From Heliocidaris tuberculata (Eukaryota > Echinodermata > Echinoidea > Camarodonta > Echinometridae): a DNA stretch of 64,000 nt. A program made the position numbers and the translations under genes. The first letter of the stretch is position 1. Each line of letters starts with the position of its first letter. Location of the stretch: assembly GCA_025618425.1 (NCBI GenBank), contig CM046837.1:27537059-27601058 (forward strand). The letters are read 5' to 3'. Below, in pieces: positions 56,252 to 64,000 of this stretch. The notes under the pieces were generated by a model. That model was not told the origin of the DNA, did not search any database, and saw only the letters and a list, made by a program, of their open reading frames with translations.

Positions 56252-59159
56252 CTGTTTGGAAAGGCAAAACAGAAGACAAAGGAGTCTATAACAATGAATA
56301 TCATACACGTATCATGTTACACTTACATGTATTGGCAATCTATTCCCCATTTCCCAAGCTTCATTGAGACTCCATTGTAACCTTCGGCTATGTGCATACA
56401 AAAGTTTATAATGATTTATAATATTGATGGTCTGAAAGTAACGTCGGGTCTTATATAGACTGTTTGTTCCACAAAGGGAAGTATATGTCGACTGTGTTAG
56501 TTCCAGCTGTGTTCACCTCAGCTGAGTTAGGCTAATCTAATTATTATAATGGATAAAGGTAGCTTCAACCAACCTTCAAGCCAAACACTGCACTATACAT
56601 GCATATAAATATTTGGACTACATTCAAGCATGATTTCCTACCTGATAGTGTGTGTTCTGAGGTAGCTGTGAAGTTTCTCTTCAATTGTTTCATGGACAAG
56701 AAAACGATGAACAACAGTTGGCCTGATAACAAATATAAAACATGAGAAAGATGTAGACAAGAATGAACAACTTGGATAAATAAATCAAATGAACATTTTA
56801 ACAACATAAGGCTTTCCTACATGGATGGACACACACAAACACATATACTACAAAATCATTATCAAAGTAACTTTCTGACAGCTCGCAGACACTAGAAGTA
56901 CTATAAATATCTGTTGGCAAGAAAGAGCCCGCCTACATGTATATAAATTACATGAAAATTGATTTATAGTCCCTGGAAGAGAGTAACAATAAACATTTGA
57001 TACTTCACGAAAATAGCAGATTGATCACTGCTTTAACAACAATCTGTATGTTCCTTTTTAAATACACTTCATAATACAATTATAATGCCTTTTAGTGAAG
57101 ATAAAATAAGATCTCACTTTGTTTGTCCGATACGATGCACCCTGCCAACAGCTTGCATCTCACTGGCAGGGTTGAGGATAGGTTCTACCAGGAGAACATG
57201 AGTGGCCTCGATCAGGTTAAGACCCTTGCTACCACTGTGAACTGGTAGGAGAAGTACTGTGATATCTGCCTCATGCTTAAAGTCCATCAATGTAGCCTTT
57301 AAAAGAAATAAAGGTAAAGATTGAATACTAAGCTTGAGAAATCTCAGGCTGGAGTCAATGGAAAATACACGTTATACCAAAAATCAAAATGTATCCAACA
57401 GGTCAATAGTGCAAAACACTGAAAACTTCTTTCATCCTTACTACATGCATGATTTTGTATCAGGAGGGGGACAATATACGTCATAGTGAATGGTATGTTA
57501 AATGTGCTAAACCTTATTAAATATCATTACTAACAGAGCACAATCACATATCCATGACAGGTTAATAATGGCATCAAGACATAAAATAATCTAATAGGGA
57601 ATAATCATTTAACTTTCAAGAATCTTGATCACAATAATCAATCACTTGGTGAGGCATCTAAAAATGTCTGCTCTCAGAATTTCCCCAAACCATTCACAAT
57701 GTTCACTACTATTCAAGCCTAGCATTCAGAGTTAGAATATAACACCTTGTGTTTTCAATTATTATGATTTATAAAACGGGTTCAAGAATGTAGCCAATCA
57801 GATGCGCTGAAATGAGTCATGTGTGCGCTCTTTATTTTTTCGCTAACATGCACGGGAGTGCAAAAAGTGCACAGCAAAAAGTGATAATGCACGGCTGAGA
57901 TGCGCGTATGCATACTGCTAGAGTGTACAAACTTAAGACGCAATGAAATTAAGGCCATGGCAAGTACTTTGATGCGCACACCGACACGCGCATTATACTT
58001 TTTGACTGCACTGAATGTGATGTCATAAAGGAAAGCAAAAGGCGGCCTCCTTGACTGTGCGATTCTTTGCATTTGATGGGGTTTGTAACCATTTTTTGGA
58101 CTTAATATTCAATATTGTTGACCCGTTTTATAAAACAAATAATTCATGTTTTGTGGCTCGAGCATTAGTGATATGCACTGCACTCAGTTAAGTCACAATG
58201 AGACGGATAATGAACTCGACAAGTCTCTTTCATTATCCTATTGTGACTTAACATTCGTGCAGTGCATATTCACTGATGCACTCGCAAACATGCATTATTT
58301 GTATAACAAAATAATAACACTGGGTTGCATTTGCTAGGTGAGCAAATGACTAATTAGATTTTTGAAACTGACTGGTTAAATGTCTGCTCACCTGAAAATG
58401 CTTTGGTCCTCCACTCTTGCCAGCATTCTTGAACTTGATCCGATTTACAGACAGAGCTTTGGAAATGAGCTCAAGCACCTCAGACCACTAGGGGAAAAAG
58501 CAGTTTGACAAATTCCAAAGTCAAAGAAGAAACAACTTGTAGTAGAGAAACACAGAGAGAGAGAGAGAGAGAGAGGAGGGGGGGGGGGGGACAAAGGATA
58601 CCTGCAGACGACATGAAATACAAGGGAGTGGAAGAGGGAAGGAAGAGAGGGGAAACTACACAGCAAATGGTAAGAGGATGAGGAAGGGAATTGATAGAGA
58701 GGTAAACAGAGAAAGAGAAGGAGAAAGGAGATGTATGTAGAGAGTAAAATGGAAACTGAGGCAAAGGGAGAAAGATATCGGCTCATATTCATAAAAGTGG
58801 ACTAGGTTAAACTGGGTGTAACTTAATCCACTGATATAAGCATCAAGTGTCAACCTCTTTATTTATAAATTAGTGTAATTCTGTATCAAAATGACTAAAG
58901 AAAACAAAATTGACTCATGAAATTAAAATGAGAAACCGATTTCATAATGACAAGATTTTTGTTAATTTAGGATTACCAAATTACCGTATTTTCCATAAAA
59001 TAAAGAAGTTGACATTTGGTGCTCCATGAAACGGTGGACTATCTCTACCAAGTTGGTCGGGGTTTAAACCTGTACTAAAGTTTATGCTTTAAAGACCCTG
59101 GCTACAGAGAATACATACAAAGCAAGGAGAAAAGGGGAACAGAGTAAATGAAAGTGAGT

Positions 59160-59194
<35 letters not shown>

Positions 59195-62100
59195 GGGGGA
59201 CATTAATTTGAAACACACTAAAAGTATGACCGTCCAAGCCATACAGGTTGAGGAATGACTTGCTACTCACAGTAGAGAAGACAATAGCCTTTGCCCCAGG
59301 CTCCTTCTGCTGTATGCCTTTCAATGTCTTGACCACCGCCTCAATCTTAGTAGAGTGATCTCCCTCCACCTTTATACTATCCTCCTCCTCAGAAGCATCT
59401 TGTTGTGGATTCACACTGACGTAGGAGACATCAGTGCCCTCTGTAGGCATGCGACAGACAGCACACTTGACTGCCCCTTGACGGCCAGCAATATGAACGC
59501 GTCTTAGCATGGTCTCCATGCACTCGTTGCAGAAGCAGTGCCCACATTGTAGGACTGTCCACTATGACCAAAGGACATAAAATGAGGCATTGATACTATT
59601 TACATGTAGCATTCAATACACAACCCAGGTAGCCTAATACATGTACTTCATAAACTTGAACTTAAACATAAAAAAATAATTGATTGTTGTAACTCGAATA
59701 AAGAGAACTTGAATCTTCTCATGTAATCACCGTACATCCCTTGTCATTATGCATGAGAATGACTGGACTTACAAGTGACTTTTACAGCTGATTGCAAGTA
59801 TCATGTTAGAGTATCTAATTCAATTGGCATTCTAGCAATGTTTTTTCCTCTATTATAGGACAAGTATATGATCTAACACATAAATGAAACAAATAATTTC
59901 ATAATTTTTGTGTGTTTTCAATGTGTAAATTGATTATGCCAAATAATGCCAAAATCGTAGCAGTACATTATGCATCTCCAGTAGTATACATATTATCCTC
60001 CTCCACATTAGACTGAAGTATGTACACTTTATAGCATACATGCATTTCAAACACTTACGTGTATGGTAGTGGACCCTATTACCGAACACTTTTCACAAAT
60101 CAACCATAGCAAATAAAATATCAAATGAATATCTGTGAAACTTACATAACGAAAGCTTAAAGTCCTAAAGAAAAAGAATTTGATGGAGTTTTTAAAAGAC
60201 AACGTAGATTTAATACGATATTCCCTTCCGAGCGAACCCCTTCCCAACGATGCAGCGTTTTGGTCCCTTGAAAAAGGTATTGTATACGAATGTGTGCCCC
60301 CTGTGGGAAAAGGACACACAACCTACCCCCATTCGGGGACACGGGGTGACGACTGGGGGTGACGAGAGAACAGGTTTTTTGCCTCATTTTATGATCTTCT
60401 TTGTTATCTGCCGTGTTCTCTGTGTCAAATACATGTAGTGTGGAGAACATACGCGTAGTCTCACGGGTATGAAAGCTATTTTAGGCGCTTAACTGTACGC
60501 GTTCGGTAATACAATCCATGACTACACTACAAAGTTTGAACAACAACTGAAATTGATGTACTAAATTACTTATATCATACACTGCATGTATGTAAATTAA
60601 TGAATAAATTCTAATGACAAAGTCAAGAACTGGCAAAAGGTTAACTACACTGCTACATGCAGTACCAATGACACAATAAAAATATAAATGACATTACCTG
60701 TTGACCAAGTGGTCGAACACAGATAGGGCACGTTTCGGGATTATGTCCATCTGTGAGGTCATATTGAGCTTTGTTAAGATTCCGTAGGTAGACCAGCTGA
60801 CCTAGCTTACGGCGGAGGTCATTCTGGGCAAACAGACGATCATTCAGGAACCTGTATCTCTGCTGGTCAACCTGAAAAAAAAAAGGTACAAGTATGGCAC
60901 CTCGTGGTATCTCCATGTACAGACACATTTGCTTCATAGCATCACGCCTCTTTTAACAAAAAACCAACAATACCAACTAGTAAACATTTTTTTAAAGAAA
61001 AGGCTGATATGGAAACCATGACATGTATTCTATTTTGAATGGTTTGAGCAGGTAATATTTGTTACGCTCCTATTGTGAGAAAGTATGACCAAAGTTAAAT
61101 ATATCAAACTTCCTTTAACAATCTGTATGGCAGTGTCATTTCTGTTTAAACATGTAGCGTGGAAACATCTTAAATCTAGCCCATTCAATTCCCCGATATG
61201 AATCATTTTTCATTAGAAAGAGCTACATGTACGATGCGTTAGAATTGATAAGGCGTATTTCTCAGGTAATCACTCCATATGCATGTGGCAGATTTTCTTT
61301 AAATTTGTAATTGTCGAATGTCACGGCTCTGTTACCATCTCGTTTTTTCAGGTTCATCATATTTGAAACTTTACAAGGAAGTGCTCTTAAAACCAGTGTT
61401 ATATAGCCATGTTAAATTCCCCCAAGACATCTCTCCTCCAGGCTCAACAAAACATTGGTCAATGAAATAAACATGTATATTATACAAAGGATAACTGCAT
61501 AATGTCTCTCCAAATTGATTGATGCTTGACATACATGTATACAACTCCCAATATTCTGCTAGCTCCAGCAAAAACAGAAATTGACATACCTCTCGAGGTT
61601 CAATGATGTAAGGCTGGGAGGCAGGATCTGTCTCCTCTCCCGGTAGTTTGACCCTTAACCTCAGCATAGCCATCTCCAATTCATCCATGGCTGCTACCCT
61701 GTCACGCATGGCACCCCAGTAGGCTCTCAGTGGCTGAATGTAATCATACATGAACATTCATTTGAAGTTTAGAATGGACCATGAAGCATCTTACAATTAG
61801 AAAAAAAAATGATTTTTCTAGATTTCTTCTTTATTAAGTCAATCACTAATATACATCAAAATCTTATGTTTGCTTTCCTGACCTTAAAAACATATCAGAT
61901 CATTTTACTGTTATTATTTTCTTTCCACAATCCTCCCATTTTCTCCTTCACTAAAATCATCACCATACATTAACTACCCCCACTCTCCTACATACATGTA
62001 CATTACTGCTGAAACACTCAAAATAATCTTTTTTCTTATCTTTGGGGGTTTTTTTCATCTTAATTTTGAAATCATTCAATGATTCTCTCTTTTTAAATTT

Positions 62101-63943
62101 TTTTTTAGATTCAACATACTTCTTCTACTTCTTCTTTTCCTTTTACTGTCTTGAATTCTCTCCCTCCCCTAAATCCAATCCATCCTCATACCTTAAATTC
62201 TTTCCTCTGCTGGTCAAGCATGTCAAGGAAGATGGATCCTTCCTCCACTGTGATGTCATCTGCACTACAGCTCCTCAAGAAGCTATGAAGGATACGTAGT
62301 GCCCTCTCATGTTCACTGGCAGCCCAATTACCACGAGGTCCCCCTGCCATCAGGTTGAACTGGTCTTGATTGGTGTCAGCATCTGCATTGGATGGCCCTG
62401 CTACCTCCTGGACATCAAGATTTCTGATATGATACATGAATATGGAGTTTGAATAAATCTCTAATAATGAATAGATTGGTCATTTTGCCATGTAGAACAA
62501 CTAAAACCAGAGCACACCCAAATTAATGCATTTTGATGAATATCATCACATGCATGTGCATCTACACCAGTATGCTCCAGCATAGTTAACTTAAGTTCAC
62601 TACAGTCCAATGTCTGCTTAACAAATGCTCTTATTTCCTAAGATTACAATATTTCAAGTCCATGACGGAGACTGTGATTTGATTGTACTTAAAAGCTAGA
62701 AACCAGGGAAGCGTTTCATGAAGCGTTTTGTCAGTAATTTTTACTGACAAATTTGCTCTCAGCCAATCAGATGCAAGGATTTCAGTAGCTTATAACAGTT
62801 GTCGGCAAAAATCACTGACAAAACGCTTGATGAAATGCTCCCCATGTCTCTTGCATTAGATTTCACATACTCATACCCATTCAAATTAAATACATGTAGA
62901 AAGATTTTCACATTTCAACAATCCTTGTAGACGAGTCAGTACTTGTTCACCCACTTGATTCTTTTTAAATCAATGAAAGACAAATTCTTTTCTAAATCAA
63001 CCACCAAGACTTCAATTTGACCCTTCCTTGGCATCGACTCTCACCAACATGTACCAATGTTTGACCCAAACTACTCTGCTCTAAAAAATCTGACACATAC
63101 CTAACATCAAAGGAGAAGAGTTTCATCTCATAGCTCTGAAGTTGATCTTCTACTTTGCAAAAGGCACATCTAAAGAGAACAGATAACAATTTATGATTAG
63201 GAGCAGGAAAAACTGGGATATATCAATTTCAGATTAAAGGTAAAATAACATTTTGGAATAACTCCCAAATGCATAAAGAGTAATGGAAGTACTAAAAAAA
63301 ATGTTCTCTCTCCAAATGTAGGTACATTTCCCCTGTACATTGTAGAATCATGAGAGCATACAATAACATAGTATTTTAGCGACAAAGTGAAAAATGGTAA
63401 CGTACATGTACATTAACCCACTGTTTTGTCATAATAAAGCAAAGCCTTTTGTTACTAAAGTCCTATTTAAAGCATTAACAAAGAAAGTTGATCCTGACTG
63501 GACATTTGGGAGAATAAGTGAATATCCATAGGAACTTGGAAAAGATATCTTGATCCCACTACCAGAACTATTTTCAAATTTAATTCGCAGTTTTATTCAT
63601 ACAGGGTAGCATTGTCAGTTTCAAAACTGCTTCCACAACAGCACTGTCAGCCTTCATTATGTACATAACCAATATTTTTAAAGATATATAACAGAAGAAA
63701 AAAAAATTATAATCTTTTGTAGAAATTAGTTACAGAAAAATCAATAGAATATTTCATGCTTACGTGTGTTTGATTCTCCCTTTGAAGGGTCTGAGATGGC
63801 AATCTGTTGCTTCAGCTAGGAGAGCCTTATCCTGGAGTCTAGCTTGGAGACGGGTCACCCCATCCCAGGCAGTCTTGTAGAGCTTAGCAAGCTCATCAAG
63901 CTCAGAGACCAGGACAAACTGGAATCCCCTTGCATCTCGGAAT
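56170..63943 (-). CDS. SHPRH: E3 ubiquitin-protein ligase SHPRH, C-terminal part (ten exons; 5' part off the window)
   Basis: Exons on the - strand are 63943-63764, 63169-63101, 62423-62192, 61733-61590, 60871-60698, 59561-59271, 58487-58392, 57296-57118, 56722-56642 and 56251-56170. All have GT..AG introns with consistent phases, giving about 508 C-terminal residues. A helical region (DELEMAMLRLRVKLP, YIIEPRE) leads to a C3HC4 RING split over two exons (CPIC; CGHCFCNEC; CAVCR). A C-terminal SNF2 helicase lobe follows: AKAIVFST with Trp opening the next exon, GSKGLNLIEATHVLLVEP, and QAVGRVHRIGQT. The C-terminus ends FSDLKELFSSET. SHPRH is a nuclear SWI/SNF-type ATPase and RING ligase known in vertebrates for PCNA polyubiquitination in DNA damage tolerance. 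The ATP-binding lobe, linker-histone and PHD domains must lie beyond 64000. Confidence 0.95.
56642..56722 (-). CDS. SHPRH: SHPRH internal exon
   Basis: The acceptor is TTATCAG and the donor GTAGGA. It encodes PTVVHRFLVHETIEEKLHSY, the brace region after motif VI. Confidence 0.93.
57118..57296 (-). CDS. SHPRH: SHPRH internal exon (helicase motifs V and VI)
   Basis: The acceptor is TTTTAAAG and the donor GTGAGA. It encodes LLLPVHSGSKGLNLIEATHV and AVGRVHRIGQT, with the arginine finger region of motif VI. Confidence 0.96.
57768..58134. mobile_element. MITE in SHPRH intron (TTTATAAAACGGGTT ends)
   Basis: The left end TTTATAAAACGGGTTCAA and the right end TTGACCCGTTTTATAAA are inverted repeats in the intron between the exons at 58392 and 57296. 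It is non-coding, and the frame at 58072-57782 has no domain. Confidence 0.75.
58134..58312. repeat. Fold-back repeat adjoining the MITE
   Basis: Arms around ATATGCACTGCACTCAG and GTGCAGTGCATAT, and around AAGTCACAATGAGAC and ATTGTGACTTAAC, pair over about 75 bp each. It begins exactly where the previous element ends. Confidence 0.75.
58392..58487 (-). CDS. SHPRH: SHPRH internal exon
   Basis: A 32-codon phase-0 exon between CCCCTAG and GTGAGC. It begins with the Trp that completes the FSTW motif and continues SEVLELISKAL. Confidence 0.92.
58548..58592. repeat. (AG)n followed by a G run in SHPRH intron
   Basis: Simple repeat. A similar (GA)n plus poly-G tract lies at 59156-59200 in the same intron. 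Confidence 0.95.
59271..59561 (-). CDS. SHPRH: SHPRH internal exon (RING second half, helicase motif IV)
   Basis: The acceptor is GGTCATAG and the donor GTGAGT. It encodes WTVLQCGHCFCNEC and CAVCR completing the RING, an acidic linker, and HSTKIEAVVKTL...AKAIVFST of the helicase C lobe. Confidence 0.95.
60079..60509. mobile_element. TA-flanked MITE in SHPRH intron
   Basis: The ends TTACCGAAC and GTTCGGTAA are flanked by TA (60077-60078 and 60510-60511) in the intron that splits the RING coding sequence. The interior has a palindrome-poor, partly GC-rich sequence with no domain. Confidence 0.65.
60698..60871 (-). CDS. SHPRH: SHPRH internal exon (RING, first half)
   Basis: The acceptor is a T run ending CAG and the donor GTAATG. 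It encodes RRKLGQLVYLRNL and the first two RING cysteines (NPETCPICVRPLGQQ). Confidence 0.95.
61590..61733 (-). CDS. SHPRH: SHPRH internal exon
   Basis: A 48-codon phase-0 exon between CATTCAG and GTATGTC. It encodes YWGAMRDRVAAMDELEMAM and YIIEPRE, a conserved block just before the RING in SHPRH proteins. Confidence 0.93.
62192..62423 (-). CDS. SHPRH: SHPRH internal exon
   Basis: The acceptor is CATATCAG and the donor GTATGAGG. It encodes an acidic linker (NLDVQEVAGPSNADADTNQD) and a helical segment (ALRILHSFL...FLDMLDQQRKEF). Confidence 0.9.
62706..62843. mobile_element. Short MITE in SHPRH intron
   Basis: The ends GGGAAGCGTTTCATGAAGCG and (inverted) GGGGAGCATTTCATCAAGCG continue into TTTTGTCAG...CTGACAAAA. 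It is about 138 bp and non-coding. Confidence 0.8.
63101..63169 (-). CDS. SHPRH: SHPRH internal exon
   Basis: A 69-nt exon between TCTTTAG and GTATGTG. It encodes CAFCKVEDQLQSYEMKLFSF, in phase with both neighbours. Confidence 0.88.
63764..63943 (-). CDS. SHPRH: SHPRH internal exon (first in window)
   Basis: The acceptor is ACATGTAG and the donor GTAAGC. It encodes FVLVSELDELAKLYKTAWDG and ends RPFKGRIKH, leaving a codon with two bases. Confidence 0.88.
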
Positions 63944-64000
63944 CTACATGTAAAAAGAGGTGATAAGAGTGAATGCAAACTGATGATGCATGATGCATTC

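Noticed and set aside
58445..58853. Ser/Leu/Pro-rich ORFs on the - strand next to a SHPRH exon
   Set aside because: They are generated by the (AG)n and poly-G repeat in the intron. The real coding part is only 58487-58392 in a different context.
60047..60450. Overlapping ORFs on both strands in the SHPRH intron
   Set aside because: They lie inside a TA-flanked MITE (60079-60509) and have no domain.

Overview
This is eukaryotic genomic DNA from a marine invertebrate, most likely an echinoderm such as a sea urchin. The evidence is the two animal genes with many small exons and GT..AG introns, the AT-rich sequence peppered with TACATGTA-type words, and an extreme density of non-LTR retrotransposons, MITEs and palindromes. 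The phylum assignment is inference from general sequence character, not from a search.

Only two ordinary protein-coding genes are supported, and they converge. On the + strand, 33682-45355 holds a complete FBXO3-like gene: ten coding exons whose phases all close to a 420-residue protein with an F-box, a SUKH (SMI1/KNR4) region, an ApaG domain and an acidic tail. On the - strand, from the right edge to 56170, lies the 3' third of SHPRH: ten exons and about 508 C-terminal residues, including the C3HC4 RING and the C-terminal SNF2 helicase motifs up to the stop codon. Its 5' part lies beyond position 64000. Both encode ubiquitin-ligase components.

Positions 1-33600 are a transposon graveyard. 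A nested mosaic of TIR elements fills about 5.2-17.1 kb, including a 5'-truncated L1/Tx1-like LINE (9076-11607) that is itself split by a TA-flanked DNA element carrying an Alu/7SL-like SINE head. A CR1/L2-like LINE lies at 21.7-28.4 kb on the - strand, with intact ORF1 and an ORF2 broken by frameshifts and by a 1602-bp hAT-like insertion with a perfect 8-bp target duplication. There are also large palindromes (2067-3788, 28667-28890), tandem arrays and several hAT-, piggyBac-, pogo- and mariner-like MITEs.

The introns of both genes and the intergenic space (45.4-56.1 kb) carry the same classes of element. Three of these (38124-39004, 45796-46510, 47031-47443) differ in sequence but share one architecture: a terminal hairpin that doubles as an inverted repeat, followed by a GTCC-rich tract. 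Two of them also carry about 150-bp repeat units, each holding an AGGTCAAAGGTCA (DR1 nuclear-receptor-like) motif. This is the most interesting unexplained pattern in the window. No rRNA, tRNA gene, CRISPR array or prokaryotic feature was seen.
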